Part shown: in pieces, positions 8,817 through 16,775 of the stretch | How the letters are laid out: every line of letters begins with the position of its first letter | Numbering within the stretch: the stretch's first letter is position 1 | Notes under the pieces: generated by a model | Database searches by the model: none | What the model saw: the letters and a program-made list of their open reading frames with translations, nothing else | Told to the model about the DNA's origin: nothing | Made by a program: the position numbers and the translations under genes | NCBI RefSeq assembly: GCF_002150805.1 | Contig: NZ_MTBA01000001.1 | Span: forward strand, 703,854 to 767,853 | From: Oceanospirillum sanctuarii | GTDB lineage: Bacteria; Pseudomonadota; Gammaproteobacteria; Pseudomonadales; Halomonadaceae | Direction of reading: 5' to 3' | Length of the DNA stretch: 64,000 bases

Positions 8817-9668
8817 GTGGTCAGTCCAGAGAAAAAAAGCCCTTTTATACATACACCACTGCATTTTGATCAGCTTCCGGAACCGATTCTTTATCTGGAG
8901 CGCACCATGCCGTCTGATACAATTTACCCTTCTCACCGGCATCCCTGGGGGGAGTTTGTTTACTCCTTCAGCGGTGTTCTTGAGTTAAAAGGGGAAGGGC
9001 AGGTGTTTCGGGTACCATCCAGCTACGCCCTTTGGTTACCGCCGGAAACTGAGCACCACGGCCTGAATCGTCATGAATCCTTTCATTGCTCGCTGTATAT
9101 CGAGAAAAGTCTGTCGCGAAAGCTACCTCAGCAACCCTGCGCACTTATCATGACACCTCTGATTCGGGAGATGCTCAATCATCTTAAATCCAGGCCTCCG
9201 GTATCGCCTTATTCAGAAGCCGAGAGCCGGTTTATTCAGGTCATTTTTGATCTCCTGACCCAGGCTGCCAGCACAGGCAGCTATCTGCCTCATTCCACCG
9301 ATCCCCTGTTAATCCGGCTGCTGACGATTTTCGAGGAGAACCCAGCCATTCACTCCTCGCTCAAAGAACTTGCGGAACAACTTGGCACCACAGAACGTAC
9401 GCTGGCCCGCAAGGCTCAACGGGATTTAGGGATATCTCTTGCCGAATGGCGTCAGCGCCTGCGCGTTGTCAGGGCTATGCCCAAGCTGGAAGATGGCGAG
9501 AAGGTGGAGAGTATCGCACTGGAGCTTGGCTACAGCACGTCGTCTGCCTTTATCGCCATGTTTAAGAAAATGATGGGAGTCACCCCTGATGAATACCGTC
9601 GAGGCATTGGGCAGGATGTATCTCAGAGTTCCGGATATAACACTGTCAGGACGGCTGACCGCGAATAA
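8817..9668 (+). CDS. AraC-family transcriptional regulator
   Basis: The 283-residue protein has an N-terminal cupin-like sensor domain (about 15-110, with HRHPWGEFVYSFSG and HHGLNRHESFH) and a C-terminal double helix-turn-helix (about 180-265). The second helix pair contains the family signature SIALELGYSTSSAFIAMFKKMMGVTPDEYRR in modified form. This domain order is that of YdeC/NimR-like regulators, which often control an adjacent exporter, here the divergent EamA gene. GTG 8817 is used as start; the next ATG (8907) would remove conserved residues. Confidence 0.85.
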   Translation: MVSPEKKSPFIHTPLHFDQLPEPILYLERTMPSDTIYPSHRHPWGEFVYSFSGVLELKGEGQVFRVPSSYALWLPPETEHHGLNRHESFHCSLYIEKSLSRKLPQQPCALIMTPLIREMLNHLKSRPPVSPYSEAESRFIQVIFDLLTQAASTGSYLPHSTDPLLIRLLTIFEENPAIHSSLKELAEQLGTTERTLARKAQRDLGISLAEWRQRLRVVRAMPKLEDGEKVESIALELGYSTSSAFIAMFKKMMGVTPDEYRRGIGQDVSQSSGYNTVRTADRE

Positions 9669-9724
9669 CCCCATACGGACTACTTGATAATGCGATTAAT
9701 TCTCAACTATTCACTTTTGTTATT

Positions 9725-9743
9725 GATATAGATTATCATTTAC
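9725..9743. promoter_or_regulatory. Fur-box-like site upstream of the siderophore reductase
   Basis: The 19 bases match the Fur consensus GATAATGATAATCATTATC at 14 positions, 29 bases before the first start codon of the iron-uptake cluster. Confidence 0.6.
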
Positions 9744-9771
9744 GCCTGATAATAATTTCAAGACATCCCGG

Positions 9772-10752
9772 ATGGGGATGATTGGGCGCATAATGAACTG
9801 CAGAGCACATCACAGCATCGCGGAGCCGGTAAGCTCAGAGTCCGCACGCAAGAAACTCTCAGAAATGGAACGGGACCGATCCATTCAGGGGCTTCTACAG
9901 CTTATCCGCCACTATCTGCCCAGCATGGTGCTTGATCTCCAGCCAGCTTCCGACAAGGAGCTAACGGCTACCGAGGCAAACCACAAATTAATCGGCCAGC
10001 TTTATCAGGCTATTCAGCAATCGGAGCCAGATGCAGGCCGTTTCTACTGGAGTGCACAGTGCTGGAATATGCTGTGCTGGCAGCCGGTTATTCTGAGTAT
10101 GGTTTCAGCCAGCCAATTCAGGCTCATTACCGATGTGAACCAGATGGGCCAGAGAGTTCTGGGCGCTGGGGTCGCAGGCCTGTCCATTCCCCATAGTGCA
10201 TTCGCCATAACACCTGAATCTTATTCAGAACATTCTGATACCGAGAGCTCTACTGCAGAGAGCCCTGATATAAAGAATAAAGATCTCTCTTTGATACACA
10301 CAAGCGGATCAAAGCTCAGAGAGCTGCTCGAAAGCCTGTTAGCTCTCACCGCAGAACACTTCCCCCTCAATCAGAATTTGGCCAGACGCCTTTTTGCCGA
10401 CCGTATGCTGAGCACGCTTTTACTTCTCCAGCGTCTTAACAACCAGGGTGTGTTTAACGAAGCCAGCAATCAGCACACAGAAGCTCTGGCACAGCAATGG
10501 CTTGAAGCAACAGAGCTTAAGGGGGCAAGCGGCCTGATGCGGATCGACTTTACCTTCAACACAGCCAGCAACACCGCCAACGACACAGATAGGGACACCC
10601 ACAATCAGGCTAATGAGCGTCTCGCTCTGAACAGGAAGGGATGCTGCCAGCATTTTCGTAAAAGCGATGGAAAAGTCTGCGCCAGTTGCCCGAAGAATAA
10701 AATGCCGGAACGTATTCAGCTCATTCAGCAAAGCTGGCGAGAGGCGGGTTAA
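9772..10752 (+). CDS. FhuF-like siderophore ferric-iron reductase
   Basis: The 326-residue protein ends with CC-x10-C-x2-C (C291, C292, C303, C306), the 2Fe-2S signature of FhuF-type reductases that release iron from ferric hydroxamate siderophores in the cytoplasm. The rest is poorly conserved and has two Ser/Thr/Asn-rich inserts (about 145-170 and 265-280). It is followed 112 bases later by siderophore ABC genes on the same strand, and preceded by a Fur-like box, so iron-repressed expression is likely. Start is uncertain: ATG at 9772, 9778 and 9793 are all in frame without a clear SD. Confidence 0.75.
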   Translation: MGMIGRIMNCRAHHSIAEPVSSESARKKLSEMERDRSIQGLLQLIRHYLPSMVLDLQPASDKELTATEANHKLIGQLYQAIQQSEPDAGRFYWSAQCWNMLCWQPVILSMVSASQFRLITDVNQMGQRVLGAGVAGLSIPHSAFAITPESYSEHSDTESSTAESPDIKNKDLSLIHTSGSKLRELLESLLALTAEHFPLNQNLARRLFADRMLSTLLLLQRLNNQGVFNEASNQHTEALAQQWLEATELKGASGLMRIDFTFNTASNTANDTDRDTHNQANERLALNRKGCCQHFRKSDGKVCASCPKNKMPERIQLIQQSWREAG

Positions 10753-10864
10753 GTAAAACCCTATCTGTTTCATCAGATATCGACACCAAAAAAGACTCAC
10801 TCAATGCCAGTGTTAACGACACCAACCAATACAAAGACTATTTAAACGAAAGGCAGGAAGAAGC

Positions 10865-11629
10865 ATGTTGCACCTGAAGGATATCCGGGTTGAGCGGCAG
10901 GGGAGAACCATCCTTGCCATTGACGATCTGGCGCTTAACGAAAACGAAATCACCGTAATTCTTGGGCATAACGGCTCGGGAAAATCGACCCTGATGAAGC
11001 TTCTGGCCCGTCAGATCGGCCCTGATCAGGGACAGATCCTGTTTGACGGAGCGCCACTACAGGCGATGAGTCAGAAAAAACTGGCCCGAAATATCGCTTA
11101 CCTGCCACAACATCTGCCGGTTGCCGACGGACTCAATGTCAGAGAACTGGTTCGGTTGGGACGCTTTCCCTGGCGGGGCCTGCTGGGTCGCTGGCAAAGT
11201 GATGATGAACACATTATTGATCAGGCGATTTCCGATACCGATCTTGATGCTTATCAGGGCAATACTGTCGATCAGATGTCCGGGGGCGAACGTCAAAGAG
11301 CCTGGATCGCCATGCTACTGGCTCAGCAAACACCTTATATGCTGCTGGATGAGCCTACCTCTGCACTGGATCTGTCCCATCAATACGCGCTGATGAGCCT
11401 GCTTTACCGGCTAAACCGGGCAACAGGCCGGGGCGTGGTGATTATTCTGCACGATATCAATCTGGCCGCGCGTTTTGCCGATCGTATTCTGGCCCTGAAG
11501 CAAGGGGTCGTCATTTTCGACGATAAGCCTCAGGCACTGATGAATAGTGAAAGTCTGACAGCGCTTTACGACCTGCCGATTCAGACTCTTCAGCATCCTC
11601 AGGGGCACGAAGTCGCCATTGTTGCTTAG
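10865..11629 (+). CDS. fhuC: Ferric-siderophore ABC transporter, ATP-binding protein (FhuC-like)
   Basis: A 254-residue ATPase with Walker A GHNGSGKST (34-42), signature MSGGERQR (about 138-145), Walker B YMLLDEP and the switch histidine in IILHDINLAARFADR. The last motif is typical of the FhuC/FepC/BtuD group. It powers inner-membrane import with the downstream binding protein and fused permease. AGGAAGAAGC in front of ATG 10865 serves as SD. Symbol by similarity of module; the siderophore is not established. Confidence 0.85.
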   Translation: MLHLKDIRVERQGRTILAIDDLALNENEITVILGHNGSGKSTLMKLLARQIGPDQGQILFDGAPLQAMSQKKLARNIAYLPQHLPVADGLNVRELVRLGRFPWRGLLGRWQSDDEHIIDQAISDTDLDAYQGNTVDQMSGGERQRAWIAMLLAQQTPYMLLDEPTSALDLSHQYALMSLLYRLNRATGRGVVIILHDINLAARFADRILALKQGVVIFDDKPQALMNSESLTALYDLPIQTLQHPQGHEVAIVA

Positions 11630-11689
11630 CATTCTAAAAACTCTAAAAAACTGAAAATCTCCGAACTTCCATGAAAGCGCGAGTAAATC

Positions 11690-12652
11690 ATGACCTCATT
11701 CTCAATTAAACAACTCAGCCAAAAACTTACTGCAGGACTGGCTTTTGTCTTAATCGCAACATCACAGGCCTTTGCTGTGACAGTGGAAGACAGTCTCGGC
11801 AAACATGAATTTTCACAGCCAGCGACACGAGTGATAACCCTGAACTGGGGCGCAACGGAAGAGGTTCTGGAACTGGGTGTTACTCCTGTCGGTATCGCGG
11901 ATATTCAGGGATACAAAACCTGGGTCGCAAGACCGGAAGTTCCCGACGGTGTGATTGATGTTGGCACCCGCGCAGAACCTAACGTGGAGCGTCTGGCTGA
12001 GCTTAAACCGGACCTCATCATCGTTGGCAGCATGCAGCAGGATATGGTTGCAAGACTCAGCCCGATCGCGCCCGTCCTCTATTTTGATAATTATCGGGCT
12101 GATCACAGCAATATTCAGGCGATTGAGCATTCTTTTATCGAGTTGGGGAAAGCCCTGGGCAAAGGGGAAGAGGCAAAAAACAGACTCAAAGAAAGAGATC
12201 AGATACTTGCCGACCTTAAGCGTAAGGTCTGGCAGCACTTTAACGGCCAGCCACCAAAGGTTGGGGTTGCCCGTTTTGGAGATGCGAATCACGCTCGTGT
12301 TTACGGTGACAATTCCATGCCGACAGCAGCTCTGGATGCTCTTGGCCTGAAAGCGGCTCTTGATATCCCAAGCACTACATGGGGACAGGTGCAAAAGCCG
12401 ATTCGGGATCTGGCCTACCTTGACGGTGTACTCCTGTATATCCGACCGCTACCGAACGAAGATGAACTCTTCAAACGTCCGCTGTTTCGTATGATGCCTT
12501 TTGTATCAGAAGGCCGTATAGCCCCCGTGAAAGCAACCTGGACCTACGGAGGCGCCCTGTCGATCCGCTATCTGGCAGAGCACTTTGTTGATGCCCTGAC
12601 CTCCATGCCAGCAGATATTCAAACAGCAAAATCCCACGGAGCTGCTAACTGA
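11690..12652 (+). CDS. fhuD: Periplasmic ferric-siderophore binding protein (FhuD-like)
   Basis: 320 residues with a Sec signal peptide (about 1-29, cleavage after SQAFA) and a cluster A-II periplasmic binding fold. The halves contain RVITLNWGATEEVLELGVTPVGIAD and the DLIIVGSMQQD strand. No lipobox, so it should be soluble in the periplasm. The stop TGA overlaps the ATG of the permease (TGATG), showing translational coupling. Sits 60 bases after fhuC. Confidence 0.85.
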   Translation: MTSFSIKQLSQKLTAGLAFVLIATSQAFAVTVEDSLGKHEFSQPATRVITLNWGATEEVLELGVTPVGIADIQGYKTWVARPEVPDGVIDVGTRAEPNVERLAELKPDLIIVGSMQQDMVARLSPIAPVLYFDNYRADHSNIQAIEHSFIELGKALGKGEEAKNRLKERDQILADLKRKVWQHFNGQPPKVGVARFGDANHARVYGDNSMPTAALDALGLKAALDIPSTTWGQVQKPIRDLAYLDGVLLYIRPLPNEDELFKRPLFRMMPFVSEGRIAPVKATWTYGGALSIRYLAEHFVDALTSMPADIQTAKSHGAAN

Positions 12653-14763
12653 TGGGAGGACAAACATTGTCCCGGCATCACTCCGGACAAGAATCTTTAA
12701 CGACGGCATTTTTCTCCAAAGCCGCCAGGAACCCCGTAACGGCCAAACCTGCCATGGGGTTTGCGCTGGGTATTATCGCGCTCTTGGCCATCAGCTTATG
12801 GCACCTTCAGACCCGGACCCAACTGCCATTAGCAGATCAGATAGGGCTGTGGCTTGGAACTCCGGCCGAGAGCTTCAGCAGCTTTGAGTATCTTTACAGT
12901 GATATGCCAAGGCTGTTGATGGCGATTATGGCCGGTGCGGTTCTTGGCCTTGTGGGCAGCATGATGCAGCAACTGCTGCAAAACCCTCTGGTTTCACCCA
13001 TGACTCTGGGTGCCTCCTCTGGCGCCTGGCTAGGACTGGTTGCGGCTTCTGTTCTCGTTCCGGGTCTTGCGGTCATCTACAGAGAGTGGTGGGCGCTGTC
13101 CGGTGCGGTTCTGGCAACAGGGCTCTGTCTTCTGGTGGCACGCCGATCCGGCTTCAGAGGCCCGCCTATTGTGCTTTCCGGCATGGCAGTCAGTTTGCTC
13201 TTTGGTGCACTGGCTTCAGCATTGGTTCTGCTGAATGATCAGTATGTACGCAATCTCTTTATCTGGGGGGCAGGGGATCTTGCTCAGGGCGACTGGAAAG
13301 AAGTCCTCTGGTTGCTGCCCCGACTGACACCTGTGCTATTGCTGCTTATTTTTGCTCATCGTCCACTGATGCTGATGCGATTAGGGGATCAGGGCGCCCG
13401 AAGCAGAGGCCTGTCTTTAATCCCTGTGATGATTGCTCTGCTGCTGATCGCGCTATGGTTAACCGCAAGCGTGATATCCACTGTCGGTCTGATCGGATTT
13501 ATTGGCTTACTGACGCCTCAAATTGCACGACCGTTCTGTGGCCAATCCGCAAGGCAGGAGATGCTCGCCAGCGCACTCATTGGGGCCTTCCTGCTTTGCC
13601 TGACCGATATCATCGCCTTAAGAGCGACGGACTTCTTCGGTCAACTCGTTCCCAGTGGAGCGGCTGCAGCACTGATTGGCGCACCTGCTCTGATTATTCT
13701 GGCGATGAAACGCAAAAACAGTGAGAAAACGCCGTCAGAAGCGATTCGACATGACAACGCCTTCTCAGATCACGCTCAACAGCCTTGGCTGCTGCGTTCA
13801 CCTAAAAAAGCCCGGAGCATTATCGCTCTGACAGCGATAGCCATTCTCTGTCTGGCATTTTTTGTCTTTCCGAAAACGGTACTGAACGCGGGGCAGGCCC
13901 AAACGGTTTGGGGCTGGTTCTGGCCAGAGGGCTATCTCTGGCAATTACGTTGGCCAAGGGTTCTGACCGCTATGATGGCAGGGTTTGGCCTGGCGGTTGC
14001 CGGTACGGTGCTTCAGCGCCTGATTCGTAACCCTCTGGCAAGCCCGGATATTCTGGGGCTTTCAGCCGGGGCAACCCTGAGCATCGTGGTTTTTATTCTG
14101 ATTTTTGGTGCGCAATGGCTGATTTTCAGCCCGTTAATCGCTTTTGGTGGCAGCTTTGCGGTACTGGCTCTCTTGCTGTTTCTGGGTAAGAAACAGTCCT
14201 TTACGCCAGGAATAATGGTATTGACCGGGATAGCTCTGACAGCTCTGCTGGATGCCATTCTGCAATTTACTCTGGCAAGCGGCACTGAGGAGGTCTTCTC
14301 GCTGCTGTTATGGATGTCTGGCTCGACCTATAAGGTTACAGACCAGCAAGCCATCATTCTCACCGTTGGCGTACTGATACTCTCAGTCTTAACACTGGTC
14401 TGGCACAGAGCGCTGACACTTATTGCGATCAGCGATGATGTTGCACAGGCACGGGGCATTAATCTGGGTAAAACCCGGGGCTGGCTGCTCACCCTGATTG
14501 CCGGTATCTGCGCGCTGATTACCGCGGTTATCGGACCGGTCTCCTTTATCGGGCTGTTGTCGCCCCATCTGGCGAATCTTTTGGGGGCAAAGCGCATTCT
14601 GCCTCAAATAGTGCTTGCCTCAATTGCCGGGGCGTCGTTGCTGGTTTTATCGGACTGGGTAGGGCGGGTTGCCCTTTATCCGGTACAGATCTCAGCAGGG
14701 GTCATAGCCTCTCTGATCGGTGGTAGCTACTTCATCTATCTGTTAACCCGTCAAAAACTTTGA
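12652..14763 (+). CDS. fhuB: Ferric-siderophore ABC permease, fused FhuB type
   Basis: 703 residues made of two FecCD-type permease halves in tandem (about 30-355 and 385-703), each with about ten helices and a conserved loop (MMQQLLQNPLVSPMTLGASSGA and VLQRLIRNPLASPDILGLSAGA, modified copies). Such a fusion is found in FhuB of hydroxamate systems, whereas catecholate systems usually have two genes. ATG overlaps the fhuD stop by one base. A strong hairpin follows the gene. Confidence 0.9.
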   Translation: MGGQTLSRHHSGQESLTTAFFSKAARNPVTAKPAMGFALGIIALLAISLWHLQTRTQLPLADQIGLWLGTPAESFSSFEYLYSDMPRLLMAIMAGAVLGLVGSMMQQLLQNPLVSPMTLGASSGAWLGLVAASVLVPGLAVIYREWWALSGAVLATGLCLLVARRSGFRGPPIVLSGMAVSLLFGALASALVLLNDQYVRNLFIWGAGDLAQGDWKEVLWLLPRLTPVLLLLIFAHRPLMLMRLGDQGARSRGLSLIPVMIALLLIALWLTASVISTVGLIGFIGLLTPQIARPFCGQSARQEMLASALIGAFLLCLTDIIALRATDFFGQLVPSGAAAALIGAPALIILAMKRKNSEKTPSEAIRHDNAFSDHAQQPWLLRSPKKARSIIALTAIAILCLAFFVFPKTVLNAGQAQTVWGWFWPEGYLWQLRWPRVLTAMMAGFGLAVAGTVLQRLIRNPLASPDILGLSAGATLSIVVFILIFGAQWLIFSPLIAFGGSFAVLALLLFLGKKQSFTPGIMVLTGIALTALLDAILQFTLASGTEEVFSLLLWMSGSTYKVTDQQAIILTVGVLILSVLTLVWHRALTLIAISDDVAQARGINLGKTRGWLLTLIAGICALITAVIGPVSFIGLLSPHLANLLGAKRILPQIVLASIAGASLLVLSDWVGRVALYPVQISAGVIASLIGGSYFIYLLTRQKL

Positions 14764-14795
14764 TCCATCATTCACTCAACCACTATTAAACAACC

Positions 14796-14843
14796 ACGGA
14801 CACAGCGGGAGCTATCAATGCAACCTCCCCCTGTGTCCGTTTC
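14796..14843 (+). terminator. Terminator-like hairpin after fhuB
   Basis: ACGGACACAG (14796-14805) pairs with CTGTGTCCGT (14831-14840), extended inward by GGGAG/CTCCC, and followed by TTTC. It separates the importer genes from the next ABC gene, which starts 24 bases later. The short T run suggests partial read-through. Confidence 0.65.
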
Positions 14844-14867
14844 ACTATGAACCCCACAGGAAATTCC

Positions 14868-16688
14868 ATGTTCCGACTTTTTGAACGTTTAACCGAGCCA
14901 TTTCCTCAGGTGTCACCGTCACTTGAGGAAAAAGGGCTGATTACTTTTTATCGGCAGTACAGTCAGGGCTATACCGGTGTGCTTCTGGCGCTGGGTTCAC
15001 TGACAGCAGCCATTGCCATTATTGAGCTGATCCTCTTTGGCTTTATTGGAGAACTGGTGGATTGGCTCGGGCACCGGGATCCTGCGACGCTCTGGCGGGA
15101 AGAGTCCTCAACACTGATCAGCATGTCGATACTGGTATTAGTTGCACTGCCTGTTGCGGTTGTTCTGCACTCGATGCTGTTCCATCAGAGCATTACCGTT
15201 AATTTCTCTATGGCTGTTCGCTGGATGGCACACCGCAGGCTGCTGGATCAGAGCTACAGTTTTTATCAGGATGAATTTCCCGGGCGTTTAGCCGCAAAGG
15301 TCATGCAAACCTCAGAAGCATTCCGGGAAAGCCTGGTAAAGCTGATGGAATCCCTGCTTTATACCGTGATCTATGTAGGCGGGATGCTTTATCTGATGGC
15401 CTCCGCGGATTGGCGACTGTCTATCCCTCTGTGCATCTGGGCGATCTGTTACCTGTCACTTATGGCGCGAGGGTTGCCGAATCTTAAAGCACGGGCGCAG
15501 GAGCAAGCGGATGCGCACTCGGTGATGACAGGGCGTCTGGCTGACAGCTATACCCATTTCAGCGCGGTAAAACTCTTTTCCCATGCCGGTCGTGAGTCCG
15601 ATTATGCTAAAGAGGGCATGAATCAGTTTCTGAATGCGGTTTACCCCCTGATGCGGGTCGTTACCAGTCTGAATGTCTCGGTCTGGCTGCTGAATGCCGG
15701 GCTGATTTTCGCCACAGTCGCCTTAGCCCTTTGGCTTTGGAGTCAGAACAGTGTCACCACCGGGGCAATCGCTGTAGCGATGGCGCTTACGCTCCGACTC
15801 AAAAACCTATCTCAGTTCATTATGTGGGAAGTCGCAGCCCTGTTTCGTAATATCGGAGCAGTTCAGGATGGCTTTAAAACCCTGGCCCGACCAAGTCAGG
15901 TTCAGGATCATTCTGATGCTGAGACACTGAAAATAGGGCAAGGGGAGGTTCGCTTTAACCAGATCAGTTTTGCTTATCAAGCTGAAAAGCCAGTCTTCCG
16001 GAATCTAAACCTGACAGTTAAGGCCGGAGAAAAAATCGGTCTGGTGGGGGCATCCGGTGCAGGAAAATCCTCTCTGATCCATCTTTTGCTTCGCTTTTAC
16101 GATCCGGATCAGGGTGATATCTCCATCGACGGCCAAAATATCCGCCGGATGACCCAGGATAGTGTTCGGGGCGCTATTGGCGTTGTGAGTCAGGATACAG
16201 CTCTGCTACATCGATCCGTCAGGGAGAACCTCTTGTACGGGCGCCCCGAAGCCACCGAGGATGAAATGATAGAGGCCTGTAAACAAGCTCAGATTCACGA
16301 TGTCATTATGGATCTGGTCGATGCCGAAGGCAGAACCGGCTACGACGCGTTTGTAGGTGAACGGGGCGTTAAACTTTCCGGCGGACAGCGTCAGAGGATC
16401 TCTATAGCCCGGGTTCTGATCAAAGATGCCCCTATTTTAGTGTTGGATGAAGCGACATCTGCATTGGATTCCGAATCAGAAGCTGCAATTCAGGAGCAAC
16501 TGGAAACACTGATGCAAGGGAAAACGGTGATTGCTATTGCACATCGATTATCAACCCTGTCCGTGATGGACCGCCTTATTGTGCTCGACAGAGGTGAGAT
16601 CAAAGAGGAGGGTAGCCATAAACAGTTAATAGCAGCTGATGGCCTGTACAACCGCCTCTGGAAGCGACAGACAGGAAATTCTATCTAG
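14868..16688 (+). CDS. ABC transporter, fused membrane and ATPase domains (siderophore-linked)
   Basis: 606 residues: six-helix exporter-type membrane domain (about 30-330) and ATPase (about 360-600) with Walker A GASGAGKSS, signature LSGGQRQR, Walker B ILVLDEA and an IAIAHRLSTL switch. Position between a siderophore importer and its receptor suggests a role with siderophores. Exporter-fold ABC proteins can export siderophores (YojI-like, PvdE-like) but some import them (YbtPQ, IrtAB), so direction is open. No biosynthesis genes are nearby, which makes plain export of a home-made siderophore less obvious. Start ATG 14868 has AGGAA five bases upstream; an ATG seven codons earlier at 14847 is possible. 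Confidence 0.8.
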   Translation: MFRLFERLTEPFPQVSPSLEEKGLITFYRQYSQGYTGVLLALGSLTAAIAIIELILFGFIGELVDWLGHRDPATLWREESSTLISMSILVLVALPVAVVLHSMLFHQSITVNFSMAVRWMAHRRLLDQSYSFYQDEFPGRLAAKVMQTSEAFRESLVKLMESLLYTVIYVGGMLYLMASADWRLSIPLCIWAICYLSLMARGLPNLKARAQEQADAHSVMTGRLADSYTHFSAVKLFSHAGRESDYAKEGMNQFLNAVYPLMRVVTSLNVSVWLLNAGLIFATVALALWLWSQNSVTTGAIAVAMALTLRLKNLSQFIMWEVAALFRNIGAVQDGFKTLARPSQVQDHSDAETLKIGQGEVRFNQISFAYQAEKPVFRNLNLTVKAGEKIGLVGASGAGKSSLIHLLLRFYDPDQGDISIDGQNIRRMTQDSVRGAIGVVSQDTALLHRSVRENLLYGRPEATEDEMIEACKQAQIHDVIMDLVDAEGRTGYDAFVGERGVKLSGGQRQRISIARVLIKDAPILVLDEATSALDSESEAAIQEQLETLMQGKTVIAIAHRLSTLSVMDRLIVLDRGEIKEEGSHKQLIAADGLYNRLWKRQTGNSI

Positions 16689-16693
16689 TGATT

Positions 16694-16729
16694 GATAATT
16701 ATTAACATACGTTAATGATAACGATTTTT
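16694..16729. promoter_or_regulatory. Tandem Fur-box-like sites upstream of the TonB receptor
   Basis: GATAATTATTAAC (from 16694) and a 19-base match of 13 positions to the Fur consensus (16711-16729) lie 46-80 bases before the receptor ATG. This AT-rich arrangement fits overlapping Fur binding. Confidence 0.6.
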
Positions 16730-16775
16730 ATTTAATGTATCGTACCCCTCTCAACACAGGAGGGGTATTTTTTAA